Positions 43,483 through 51,216 of a stretch of DNA of 64,000 nt are shown here, piece after piece. A program made the translations under genes and the position numbers. Source of the stretch: Fimenecus sp045631225 (lineage in GTDB: Bacteria > Bacillota > Clostridia > Oscillospirales > Acutalibacteraceae); the NCBI GenBank assembly GCA_045631225.1, contig JAZQUG010000044.1, forward strand, positions 1 through 64,000, given 5' to 3'. The notes under the pieces are model-generated. The model was not told the DNA's origin. It worked only from the letters and a program-made list of their open reading frames with translations, and searched no databases. Position 1 is the first letter of the stretch. Each line of letters starts with the position of its first letter.

Positions 43483-43664
43483 ATGAAATATTGCTACGCA
43501 ATATGAAGTAATCTTCAATTATGAAGTATTTACCGTTGGTAAATATGAAGTAAAGTAAATCTGTTTCATATGCCGTCAGGCATACTTCATAGCAACGCTA
43601 CTTCATATCCACAGGATACTTCATAAATCTGCAAGGATTTACTTCATGGATAAGCAACGCTTAT
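43483..43664. repeat. Chained-hairpin array D (linker ATGAAGT/ACTTCAT), at the GH35 stop
   Basis: End-to-end homologue of array C. Hairpins are ATTGC/GCAAT, AAT/ATT, ATTTACC/GGTAAAT, TATGCC/GGCATA, AGC/GCT, ATCC/GGAT, AAATC/GATTT and GATAAGC/GCTTATC, joined by ATGAAGT (first copy ATGAAAT) and then ACTTCAT. It begins 6 nt after the GH35 stop and ends about 40 bp upstream of the ctsR operators. Confidence 0.85.
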
Positions 43665-43670
43665 CGTCGA

Positions 43671-45407
43671 TTATCCTAATATGGGTTTGTCCACAAACTC
43701 AACAACTGCATCGCCTTTTAGTCCGTCGGATTCAAACACGATAATCTCATTTTCACCATCTTTAAGGACTGATGCCGGGACATAAAGTGTCTGCTGAGGA
43801 CCTATTTCCCAATAACGACCAAGGTTAAACCCATTGATAGTAACAAATCCTTTTGTAAAATCAGGAAGTTTTATAAATGTATCTTTTGGATTTTCTATAT
43901 TGATAAAACCACGGTAAAAAGCTGATTTTTCATTGAAATCCTTATTCTCAAAAGGAATATTACCAAGGTTATCCATTGGCATTGTATAAACATCCCAGTT
44001 AAAGTGAACACGGTTATCGAAAAGACATCTGCCTGCAATACCCTTTTTACGCATCATTTTTGCACCGAAATTACATCTGCCCATATTTTCACAAAGAACC
44101 GTAAGTACGTCACCCTTTTTACCACTGAATCTTGTTTCAAGACGGTCGTTGATATAAAGGATATCAATAAGCTCATCGTTTATGTAAATCTGTGCTCTGT
44201 CACCAAGGCTTTCAAATGAAAGACGAGTATCCTCATAATCACGACCAAGAGTTGTTCTGTATGCAATATAACCATATCCGTTTCCGTATTTTTCCATACA
44301 TTTCGGAACATCAGAGTGAATTGGATTTGCAAGATAAGGAAGTGCAGTAAAGAAGCCTGTACTTTCATTAAGAGTTACCTTACCGTAAGCCTTTTTCTCT
44401 CTGTCAGCAGGAATAGGTGGAAGCTCTGTACCGATATGCTTCTTTATAACCTCACGGACTGCCATATATTTTGGTGTTACATCACCACATTCAGTAAGCA
44501 TAGCATCATAGTCATAGCTTGTAACGTCAGGTTTGAACACTTCGTAGTGATTTGCACCTGATGTAAAACCAAAGTTTGTACCACCAATGAACATATACAT
44601 ATTAAGGTGGCCTTTTGTCAGCATATCGTCAACGACTTTTGCATAGTCCTCTGCTGATGTTGTGTGGTGGTACTCATCACCCCAGGCATCGAACCAACCA
44701 TTCCACATTTCCATACACATTTTTGGCATTTCAGGGAAAAGTTCATCGTGAGCCTTGAAATTCTCTTCAACTCTGCTACCGAAATTAAGTGTTGAAAGGC
44801 AACCATCAATAGTTCCATCAAGCAAGTCTGTCATACCTGTACCGTCAGATGTGAAAAGTGGAACATCAATTCCTCTGTCCTCAAAGCCTTTCTTAAGGTA
44901 ATTGAGATATTCCTTGTCGTCACCGTAATAGCCATACTCATTTTCACACTGAACCATAATGATATTTCCACCATTTGTAGTAAGATATGGCTTAATCTCT
45001 GCACAAAGTCTGTCAAGATACATATCAAAACGCTCTATGTACTTTTCGTTCATACAACGGATTTCCATATCTTCATCAGCCTGAATCCACCAAGGTAATC
45101 CACCGAATTCCCATTCAGAACAGATATAAGGACCCGGCCTTACAATAACCATAAGATCTTCATTCTGTGCCATTTCGATAAATTTAGCAATATCGAGGAT
45201 TCCTGAAAAGTCAAACTGACCCGGGATTTTCTCGTGCATATTCCATGCACAGTATGTTTCAACACAGTTACAACCCATAGCCTTTAATTTCTTAAAAATA
45301 TCTGACCAGGTGTCAGGCATATTACGAAAATAATGAACTGCACCTGAAATAAGCTTGATAGGTTGTCCGTCTTTTACAAACTGGTCTTTGATAATTTCAA
45401 ATTTCAT
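43671..45407 (-). CDS. Glycoside hydrolase family 35 beta-galactosidase
   Basis: A 578-residue GH35 enzyme that removes terminal beta-galactose, with no signal peptide and so probably cytoplasmic. It starts with the TIM barrel: KLISGAVHYFRNMPDTWSDI, ETYCAWNMHEKIPGQFDFSG near 55, and VRPGPYICSEWEFGGLPWW near 88. The acid/base Glu is in IIMVQCENEYGYYG near 155 and the nucleophile Glu in CMEMWNGWFDAWG near 236. C-terminal jelly-roll domains end with GFVTINGFNLGRYWEIGPQ. It lies 3 nt after hflX. galM and a GH110-like protein nearby suggest galactoside use. Confidence 0.95.
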   Translation of the reverse strand: MKFEIIKDQFVKDGQPIKLISGAVHYFRNMPDTWSDIFKKLKAMGCNCVETYCAWNMHEKIPGQFDFSGILDIAKFIEMAQNEDLMVIVRPGPYICSEWEFGGLPWWIQADEDMEIRCMNEKYIERFDMYLDRLCAEIKPYLTTNGGNIIMVQCENEYGYYGDDKEYLNYLKKGFEDRGIDVPLFTSDGTGMTDLLDGTIDGCLSTLNFGSRVEENFKAHDELFPEMPKMCMEMWNGWFDAWGDEYHHTTSAEDYAKVVDDMLTKGHLNMYMFIGGTNFGFTSGANHYEVFKPDVTSYDYDAMLTECGDVTPKYMAVREVIKKHIGTELPPIPADREKKAYGKVTLNESTGFFTALPYLANPIHSDVPKCMEKYGNGYGYIAYRTTLGRDYEDTRLSFESLGDRAQIYINDELIDILYINDRLETRFSGKKGDVLTVLCENMGRCNFGAKMMRKKGIAGRCLFDNRVHFNWDVYTMPMDNLGNIPFENKDFNEKSAFYRGFINIENPKDTFIKLPDFTKGFVTINGFNLGRYWEIGPQQTLYVPASVLKDGENEIIVFESDGLKGDAVVEFVDKPILG

Positions 45408-45410
45408 AAT

Positions 45411-46658
45411 TTACACCACATATTCTTTATATTTATCTGCCATAGAAGCAGGCAGAATTACTTTCAACATTGTACCGTCATTAGTAAATTCTTCACTTAA
45501 AATCTTACCATTGTTACGGATGAAATTCACTTCTCCACCTTTTGAGAATGGAATGAGAAGATTAAGAGTCACGCTCTTAAGTTCAAGAACTTTTTCAATT
45601 TCCTTTAAAAGAATATCAAGATTTGTGCCATTGAGTGCACTAATCATAACAGTTTTACCGATTGAAATAAGGTCAAAAACATTTTCTGCCTTATCACATT
45701 TGTTCATAACAGTAATTATGTTGTCACCTTTACAACCTAAATCACGGAGAATGTCAGTTGTAATCTCAATATGCTCACTACAATGAATATCCGACGCATC
45801 ACACACATTGAGAATCACATCAGCCTCACTTGCTTCTTCAAGAGTTGATTTAAATGCCTTGACCAAATCGTGTGGTAATCGGCTGACGAAACCAACCGTG
45901 TCAATAAGCATGACATCTTGTCCGTTTGGTAAGGATAATTTTCTTGATGTGGGGTCAAGAGTTGCAAAAAGCTTGTCCTCAGCTAATACTCCCGCATCTG
46001 TCAAAGCATTCATAAGCGTTGATTTACCTGCATTTGTGTAGCCCACGAGCGCAACTGTGATAACACCGTCTTTTTCTCGTCTTTTTCGTAAGAGTCCTCG
46101 TCTTTTTTCGACTTCGTTTAACTGTTCCTGTAAAGCGTGCATTCGTCTCATAATATGACGACGGTCACTTTCCAGCTTTGTTTCACCGGGACCTCGGGTA
46201 CCGATACCACCACCAAGACGGGATAACTGTTTACCTTTACCTGTGAGTCTTGGAAGTGAGTACTTGAGCTGTGCCAATTCAACCTGCAATTTACCTTCAC
46301 TTGTCTTTGCTCTTAATGCAAAAATGTCAAGAATCAACTGTGTTCTGTCAACAACACGCACGTCAGTTGCATTTTCAATATTTCTGATTTGTGACGGAGT
46401 TAATTCACCATCGCAGACAATCAAATCAATTTCTTGATTTTCACAGAAGAGCTTTGCCTCCTCCAGTCTGCCTTTACCTAAATAAGTTGCACCGTCAGGA
46501 GTGCTTTTTCTTTGAATAATTGAACCAACGACTGAAGCCCCTGCGCTTTCCGTCAGGAGCGTAAGTTCTTCTATTGAGGCGTCAGCATCAAAATCCCCGG
46601 TATCAACGGAAATCAGCAACGCTTTTTCAGGTTCTCTTGTAATTTCGTAAAAGTCCAT
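45411..46658 (-). CDS. hflX: Ribosome-associated GTPase HflX
   Basis: A 415-residue GTPase that splits stalled or stress-hibernating ribosomes. The N-terminal HflX domain carries TESAGASVVGSIIQRKSTPD and GKGRLEEAKLF. The linker helix has GGIGTRGPGETKLESDRR near 155. The G domain has G1 ALVGYTNAGKSTLMNALTD near 195, G3 IDTVGFVSRLPHDLV and G4 VMNKCD. ATG 46658, 9 nt after GGAG, is chosen; the frame upstream of it is unrelated sequence. It is followed 3 nt later by the GH35 gene, an unexpected operon partner. Confidence 0.95.
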   Translation of the reverse strand: MDFYEITREPEKALLISVDTGDFDADASIEELTLLTESAGASVVGSIIQRKSTPDGATYLGKGRLEEAKLFCENQEIDLIVCDGELTPSQIRNIENATDVRVVDRTQLILDIFALRAKTSEGKLQVELAQLKYSLPRLTGKGKQLSRLGGGIGTRGPGETKLESDRRHIMRRMHALQEQLNEVEKRRGLLRKRREKDGVITVALVGYTNAGKSTLMNALTDAGVLAEDKLFATLDPTSRKLSLPNGQDVMLIDTVGFVSRLPHDLVKAFKSTLEEASEADVILNVCDASDIHCSEHIEITTDILRDLGCKGDNIITVMNKCDKAENVFDLISIGKTVMISALNGTNLDILLKEIEKVLELKSVTLNLLIPFSKGGEVNFIRNNGKILSEEFTNDGTMLKVILPASMADKYKEYVV

Positions 46659-46735
46659 AATATTTACTCCGTAAAAGTGTAAAGCTGAAAATTGAAAATG
46701 CAAAACGAATGGCCTGCGACGCTAAATTTTATATT

Positions 46736-46755
46736 CGTTTTCCACTTTCAACTTT
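46736..46755 (-). repeat. Third copy of the A-rich 20-bp repeat
   Basis: Reverse complement of the 20-mer at 23133-23152, identical over all 20 bases. A diverged inverted partner (AAAGCTGAAAATTGAAAATG) lies at 46681-46700. It is situated between hflX and the small Cys-rich gene. Confidence 0.6.
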
Positions 46756-46765
46756 CCATTTTCCA

Positions 46766-46798
46766 CTAAAAAAAGTGGCAGGGATATTTCCCCACCAC
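46766..46798 (-). terminator. Terminator of the small Cys-rich gene
   Basis: On the minus strand GTGGTGGGGA pairs with TCCCTGCCAC (10 bp, two G-U) and is followed by seven T residues, about 40 nt past the stop of the 49-codon gene. Confidence 0.8.
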
Positions 46799-46835
46799 CA
46801 AAGCCTTTTTATCCTTTATCTTCACTTATTTAATT

Positions 46836-46985
46836 TTAGCAGCAGCAATCATAATCCTTGCGCTGACAACCGCAACCGTCATTTCTGCCGTTGTTGCAAC
46901 CACAACCATTGTTGTTATTATCAGAGAGAAGAATTAAGATGATTATGATAATTAACCAAGTGTTGTTACCGAAGAAGTTACACAT
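46836..46985 (-). CDS. Small Cys-rich peptide with a hydrophobic segment, 49 residues
   Basis: A short gene with ATG 46985 placed 9 nt after a strong AAGGAGG site and a good terminator downstream. The product starts MCNFFGNNTWLIIIIILILL, a hydrophobic stretch, then Asn/Gly-rich repeats with GCGC pairs, ending KDYDCCC (nine Cys in all). It has the look of small membrane or spore-associated peptides of Firmicutes, but I do not recognise a family. Cys pairs could bind metal or crosslink. It has no close neighbour on its strand within 300 bp upstream, so it is probably monocistronic. Confidence 0.72.
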   Translation of the reverse strand: MCNFFGNNTWLIIIIILILLSDNNNNGCGCNNGRNDGCGCQRKDYDCCC

Positions 46986-47060
46986 TTATTATTTCCTCCT
47001 TCCCATTTTGTAATTACATTACATATTATGGGAATTGAGAAAATGTGTTACATTTTGCAC

Positions 47061-47540
47061 TTATTTAAGTGATGCTAACAATCCACCCTTAGAAATAATA
47101 TTCTGGATAAACTCTGGGAATGGCTGAGCTTTATAGCTTGTGCCTTTTGTAACATTTGTGATTACGCCTGTATCAAAGTCAACTGAAACCTCATCACCTG
47201 CCGCAATATCATCACAAGCCTCAGGACATTCAAGAATCGGAAGTCCGATGTTAAGTGAGTTTCTGTAGAAAATTCTTGCAAATGTTTTTGCGATAACGCA
47301 TGAAACACCAGCAGCCTTAATAGCAATAGGAGCATGTTCACGGGATGAGCCACAGCCGAAATTCACGCCTGCAACCATAATATCTCCATCTTTAACTTTA
47401 TTAACAAATTCCTTGTCGATATCTTCCATACAGTGTGAAGCCAATTCCTTATGGTCGGCAGTATTCAAATATCTTGCAGGAATAATAACGTCTGTATCAA
47501 CGTGGTCACCATATTTATGTACTAAACCTTGAATTTTCAT
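47061..47540 (-). CDS. leuD: 3-isopropylmalate dehydratase small subunit
   Basis: A 159-residue swivel-domain subunit that, with LeuC, isomerises isopropylmalate in leucine synthesis. It shows GDHVDTDVIIPARYLNTADH near residues 11-30, VAGVNFGCGSSREHAPIAIK near 57-76 (the substrate-binding loop), FARIFYRNSLNIGLPILECP near 88, and the closing DVSVDFDTG-type strand. The length matches the short clostridial/archaeal LeuD group. It lies 2 nt after leuC. Confidence 0.95.
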   Translation of the reverse strand: MKIQGLVHKYGDHVDTDVIIPARYLNTADHKELASHCMEDIDKEFVNKVKDGDIMVAGVNFGCGSSREHAPIAIKAAGVSCVIAKTFARIFYRNSLNIGLPILECPEACDDIAAGDEVSVDFDTGVITNVTKGTSYKAQPFPEFIQNIISKGGLLASLK

Positions 47541-47542
47541 TA

Positions 47543-48805
47543 TTAGAGTACCTCCTCTGGTGTGCAGATATAACCTGCGATTGCACTTGCAGCAGCCACA
47601 TATGGACTTGCAAGATAAACTTCACTTGTAGGATGTCCCATACGACCTACAAAGTTACGGTTTGTAGTAGAAATTGCCTTTTCCTCAGCTGCGAGAATAC
47701 CCATATGGCCACCAAGGCAAGGACCACAAGTTGGTGTTGAGAATACAGCACCTGCTTCAACAAAAATTTCAGCAAGACCTTCTCTTACACACTGGAGATA
47801 AACATTCTGTGTTGCAGGAATAACAATACAACGAACATTTTCGTTAACCTTTTTACCCTTAAGCACTTCAGCAGCAGCACGCATATCTTCAATTCTACCG
47901 TTTGTACATGAACCGATAACTGACTGATCAACATAAATCTTATCGAATTCACCAACGATATGAGCATTTTCCGGAAGATGAGGGAAAGCAACTGTTGATT
48001 TGAGTTCACCTAAATCAATATTGATTACTTCATCATAAACAGCATCTTCGTCAGCCTCGAAAATTACAGGAGTACGGTCAGTTCTGCCCTTCATATACTC
48101 AAGTGTTTTTTCATCAACAGGGAAAATACCGTTCTTTGCACCACATTCAATAGCCATATTAGCAATACAGAATCTGTCATCCATTGAAAGATTTGCGATT
48201 CCGTCACCTGTGAATTCAAGTGAACGATACAATGCACCGTCAACACCGATTTTACCGATTAAGTGAAGAATTAAATCCTTACCGCTTACCCATTTATTAA
48301 ACTTACCTGTAACATTAACCTTGATTGCAGATGGAACTTTGAACCAAGCCATACCTGAAATCATACCGGCTGCCATATCAGTTGAACCAACACCTGTTGA
48401 GAATGCACCGAGTGCACCGTATGTACAAGTGTGAGAGTCAGCACCGATAACTGTGTCACCTGAAATTACAATTCCTTTTTCAGGAAGAAGAGCGTGTTCA
48501 ATACCCATCTGTCCTACATCAAAGAAATTCTTGATTTTATATTCTCTTGCAAACTGACGAACCTGTTTACAATGTTCAGCAGATTTGATGTCCTTGTTAG
48601 GTGTAAAATGGTCCATAACAAGAGCAATTTTTTCTCTGTCGAAAACATCAGTAAAGCCTTTTGCTTTCATTTCGTTGATTGCAACAGGGCTTGTAACGTC
48701 GTTACCCATAACAAGGTCAAGACGAACATTGATAAGCTGTCCTGCTTCCACCTTTTCTAATCCTGCGTGAGCAGCCAGGATTTTTTGTGTCATTGTCATT
48801 CCCAT
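47543..48805 (-). CDS. leuC: 3-isopropylmalate dehydratase large subunit
   Basis: A 420-residue aconitase-family subunit with a 4Fe-4S cluster. It shows MTQKILAAHAGLEKVEAGQ at the start, VMDHFTPNKDIKSAEHCK near 85, the GADSHTCTYGALGAFSTGVG motif near 130, and the cluster cysteines in VIGSCTNGRIEDMRAAAEVL near 300 and CGPCLGGHMGILAAEE near 363. An open frame extends to 49150 but runs antiparallel in phase through ilvN. ATG 48805 begins 1 nt after the ilvN stop and 9 nt after GGGAG, giving the right family N-terminus. Confidence 0.96.
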   Translation of the reverse strand: MGMTMTQKILAAHAGLEKVEAGQLINVRLDLVMGNDVTSPVAINEMKAKGFTDVFDREKIALVMDHFTPNKDIKSAEHCKQVRQFAREYKIKNFFDVGQMGIEHALLPEKGIVISGDTVIGADSHTCTYGALGAFSTGVGSTDMAAGMISGMAWFKVPSAIKVNVTGKFNKWVSGKDLILHLIGKIGVDGALYRSLEFTGDGIANLSMDDRFCIANMAIECGAKNGIFPVDEKTLEYMKGRTDRTPVIFEADEDAVYDEVINIDLGELKSTVAFPHLPENAHIVGEFDKIYVDQSVIGSCTNGRIEDMRAAAEVLKGKKVNENVRCIVIPATQNVYLQCVREGLAEIFVEAGAVFSTPTCGPCLGGHMGILAAEEKAISTTNRNFVGRMGHPTSEVYLASPYVAAASAIAGYICTPEEVL

Positions 48806-48806
48806 A

Positions 48807-49316
48807 TTATTCAACTCCCTTAATGTTTCTGTCGCCACTTTCAAGAGCAGTAACACCTGAACGAGAAAGCTCACAGATTCCGTGTTTTTCCATTTTGTCG
48901 ATAAATTTATCAATAAGGCCAGGAAGACCTGTAAGTTCAGCAGTAATTGTTGTGTGACCAATATCCATAACACGAGCACCGAAACCGTTAATTGTCTTAA
49001 GAACCTTTTTTCTGTCCTTGTTAAGTGCGTGAACCTTAATAAGAAGAATTTCTGACTGAATTGTGTTACTTTCGTCAAGGTTAATAACCTTGATAACTTC
49101 TTCCAGACGAGATAACTGCTGTTCAACCATTGTAACCTTGTATTCCTCAACGTCGGAAACGATAGTCATACGAGAAAATTCAGGACTTTCAGTTTCAGAA
49201 ACTGTAAGAGAAACAACGTTGTATCCACGACGGGCAAAAAGTCCCGCAACTCTTAACAACACACCTGTACGGTTATAAACAAGTGCTGATAAATAAACTC
49301 TTTTAATATTTTCCAT
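48807..49316 (-). CDS. ilvN: Acetolactate synthase small (regulatory) subunit
   Basis: A 169-residue ACT-domain subunit that gives valine feedback control to acetolactate synthase. The ACT domain reads YLSALVYNRTGVLLRVAGLF then RRGYNVVSLTVSETESPEFS near residues 8-50. A second half has LIKVHALNKDRKKVLKTI and GHTTITAELTGLPGLIDKFI. ATG 49316 after AAAGGA is chosen over the longer frame to 49385. The catalytic subunit ilvB is not in the window; the gene heads an ilvN-leuC-leuD operon. Array E lies just upstream. Confidence 0.92.
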   Translation of the reverse strand: MENIKRVYLSALVYNRTGVLLRVAGLFARRGYNVVSLTVSETESPEFSRMTIVSDVEEYKVTMVEQQLSRLEEVIKVINLDESNTIQSEILLIKVHALNKDRKKVLKTINGFGARVMDIGHTTITAELTGLPGLIDKFIDKMEKHGICELSRSGVTALESGDRNIKGVE

Positions 49317-49336
49317 AGTGTTTTTCCTTTCATTAC

Positions 49337-49467
49337 GCACCGCAAGGTGCATATCGCAATCGAGTAGAACGAGATTATATCGCAATTATGAAATAATTAT
49401 ATCGCGTGACTTGTCACATATCGCGATATACAAGCTGACGCTTGTGCGATATATTCACTTCGTGAAT
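49337..49467. repeat. Chained-hairpin array E (linker ATATCGC/GCGATAT)
   Basis: Hairpin GCACC/GGTGC, then ATATCGC linkers at 49351, 49377, 49399 and 49418 separating hairpins AATC/GATT, AATTAT/ATAATT and GTGAC/GTCAC. At the palindrome ATATCGCGATAT (49418-49429) the linker turns over to GCGATAT, which recurs at 49446 after hairpin ACAAGC/GCTTGT. It ends with ATTCAC/GTGAAT. It begins 9 nt after the galM stop and ends 20 nt before the ilvN start. The first hairpin stem is the same as in arrays A and B. Confidence 0.85.
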
Positions 49468-49476
49468 GCAATGTCA

Positions 49477-50514
49477 TTAAACTGTAATCTTATAAATTGT
49501 AGTTGTCTTAACAACCTCATCCTTATCAAACACACAGTTATAAAAACTTGGTGTATTTGTAGCATTCGGATAATACTGAGTTTCAAGGCAGAAGCCAGTT
49601 CTGAATTCCATTGGAGTATTGTTCTTACCGATTTTACCCTCAAGGAAATTACCTACATATAACTGCATACCAGGTAAATCTGTAAGGCAGTCAAGTCTTA
49701 CGCCATTTGGAGCAGTAACAGTAGCTGCAAGACGAAGTTCCTTATTGTAATCATTGATACAGAAATTGTGGTCATAGCCGTTACCTGCATCCAATTGCTC
49801 ATAGTCAGCACCGATATCCTGACCGATTGTTTTAGGAGTTCTGAAATCAAAAGGAGTACCGGTAACATCTCTGATTTCACCTGTCGGAACAAGTCCCTCA
49901 CCCATTGGAGTAAATGCATCAGCATTTATATAAAGTGTATGGTCGAGAATATCACCGTTCTGGTAGCCCTTAAGATTAAAGTAAGCATGATTAGTAAGGT
50001 TGAATGCAGTCTTTTTGTCAGAAACTGCTGTGTAATCCATAACAATCTCATTCTTATCAGTAAGAGTATATTTTACAGTAACCTTTTTGTTACCCGGAAA
50101 TCCTTCTGTACCGTCAGCACTGAAATATGAAAACTCAACTGAATCAGAGTCCACTATAATTGCATCCCAGACTGCTGTTGAAAATTCTCCGTTACTGTGT
50201 AATGTCACATCACCGTGAGTTGTTGTAACAGGAACTTTTTCACCATCAATTGTAAGTCCGCCTGCTGAAATTCTGTTAGCAACAGGACCTACTATCATGC
50301 CCTGGTAATCGTGACGATTTTCGAAACCTTCCATATCGTCAAAACCGAGTAACAAATCGATTTCGTTTTCGTCCTTATCCTTTACGAGAATGCTCTGCAA
50401 AGTAGCACCATAAGTGATAAGGTTAATCTTCATATTATTGTTGTTCTCGATAAGAAAAGCGTCAACTTGTTTGCCATCTTTTGTCATACCAAAAACTGAT
50501 TTTGTAATGCTCAT
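49477..50514 (-). CDS. galM: Aldose 1-epimerase (galactose mutarotase)
   Basis: A 345-residue galactose mutarotase-like enzyme that interconverts alpha and beta anomers of galactose or related sugars. It shows INLITYGATLQSILVKDKD near residue 30, the GRHDYQG-type loop ENRHDYQGMIVGPVANRIS near 66, HSNGEFSTAVWD, the catalytic His region NLTNHAYFNLKG near 173 and GYDHNFCIND near 240. A late Glu (FCLETQYYPNA) near 303 is the expected general base. ATG 50514 lies 8 nt after GGAG. It fits with the GH35 and GH110-like enzymes nearby as galactose handling. Confidence 0.95.
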   Translation of the reverse strand: MSITKSVFGMTKDGKQVDAFLIENNNNMKINLITYGATLQSILVKDKDENEIDLLLGFDDMEGFENRHDYQGMIVGPVANRISAGGLTIDGEKVPVTTTHGDVTLHSNGEFSTAVWDAIIVDSDSVEFSYFSADGTEGFPGNKKVTVKYTLTDKNEIVMDYTAVSDKKTAFNLTNHAYFNLKGYQNGDILDHTLYINADAFTPMGEGLVPTGEIRDVTGTPFDFRTPKTIGQDIGADYEQLDAGNGYDHNFCINDYNKELRLAATVTAPNGVRLDCLTDLPGMQLYVGNFLEGKIGKNNTPMEFRTGFCLETQYYPNATNTPSFYNCVFDKDEVVKTTTIYKITV

Positions 50515-50693
50515 AAATTCCACTCCAAACCATATTTTATTTAGAAATTTATATATAAATATAATTATATTATTTTAATGCGATAAAGTCAACAATTATT
50601 TAAGTACAGAATGAATAATAAATCGGAGTTTGTAGGGATAAAGACAAATTATAATTTGTTCAAATCCCACTCACTCATCAAAACAAAAAATAA

Positions 50694-51055
50694 GACCACA
50701 GGCACTTCCGATGGTCTTTTACGGCTGGGGAATAGGGATTCGAATTATAGCTTCACAATGCAAATCTCCATTCGCATTGTGCTCTTCGCTAAAAACAGTC
50801 CACCGGACTGTTTTCTTAACGCTCAGACCCTCCCAGGTTCGAATCCTATAACTTATCAAAAAACAAAAATAAAACCACCGGATATTTCCGATGGTCTTTT
50901 ATGGCTGGGGAATAGGGATTCGAATTATAGCTTCACAATGCGAATCTCCATTCGCATTGTGCTCTTCACTAAAAACAGTCCACCGGACTGTTTTCTTAAC
51001 GCTCAGACCCTCCCGGGTTCGAATCCTATTAACTTATCAAAAAATAAAAAATAAA
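50694..51055. repeat. Two tandem ~180-bp units carrying tRNA-Gln 3' ends
   Basis: Each unit holds the terminator-like hairpin, the 3' 20-odd bases of tRNA-Gln (GGCTGGGGAATAGGGATTCG at 50723 and 50903), a hairpin CACAATGCGAAT/ATTCGCATTGTG, a hairpin AAAACAGTCC/GGACTGTTTT, and a segment ending CCTCCCGGGTTCGAATCC. The units repeat at about 180-bp spacing, and the intact tRNA forms the third register at 51085. No protein-coding gene is supported. Confidence 0.8.
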
Positions 51056-51078
51056 AACCACCGGATATTTCCGATGGT
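51051..51078 (-). terminator. Terminator of tRNA-Gln
   Basis: On the minus strand ACCATCGGA pairs with TCCGGTGGT (9 bp, one G-U) and is followed by TTTTTATTTTTT, 7 nt after the CCA end. The G-U pair exists only in the minus transcript, which supports this orientation. Confidence 0.82.
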
Positions 51079-51084
51079 CTTTTA

Positions 51085-51158
51085 TGGCTGGGGAATAGGG
51101 ATTCGAACCCCAACAAACAGAGTCAGAGTCTGTCGTGCTACCGTTACACTATTCCCCA
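51085..51158 (-). tRNA. tRNA-Gln (anticodon CTG)
   Basis: A 74-nt tRNA with encoded CCA. The acceptor TGGGGAA pairs with TTCCCCA, with G as the discriminator base. The D arm is GTGTAACGGTAGCAC. The anticodon stem ACAGA/TCTGT encloses loop CTCTGAC, giving anticodon CTG for codon CAG. The T arm TGGGG/CCCTA encloses TTCGAAT. A promoter lies just upstream and a terminator follows. Two partial copies of its 3' end lie downstream. Confidence 0.95.
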
Positions 51159-51170
51159 ACGGCAAAAGCA

Positions 51171-51199
51171 ATTATATAGCAATGTTTTGGAATTGTCAA
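51171..51199 (-). promoter_or_regulatory. Consensus SigA promoter of tRNA-Gln
   Basis: On the minus strand TTGACA (51199-51194) and TATAAT (51176-51171) are exact consensus hexamers with 17-bp spacing, 12 bp upstream of the tRNA. Confidence 0.9.
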
Positions 51200-51216
51200 G
51201 TGTTTTTTTATAAAAA

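Noticed and set aside
40910..43664. Possible CRISPR arrays from the regularly repeated short motifs
   Set aside because: The repeated linker is only 7-8 nt, the intervening pieces are self-complementary hairpins of 9-17 nt rather than unique 30-nt spacers, the linker turns over, and no cas gene is present.
46709..46942. A Cys- and His-rich 77-codon frame on the plus strand
   Set aside because: It is the antisense of the 49-residue Cys-rich gene and its terminator, and lacks a ribosome site.
48806..49150. An N-terminal extension of leuC to 49150
   Set aside because: It overlaps ilvN in another frame of the same strand and has no leuC similarity; ATG 48805 gives the normal 420-residue protein with a good ribosome site.
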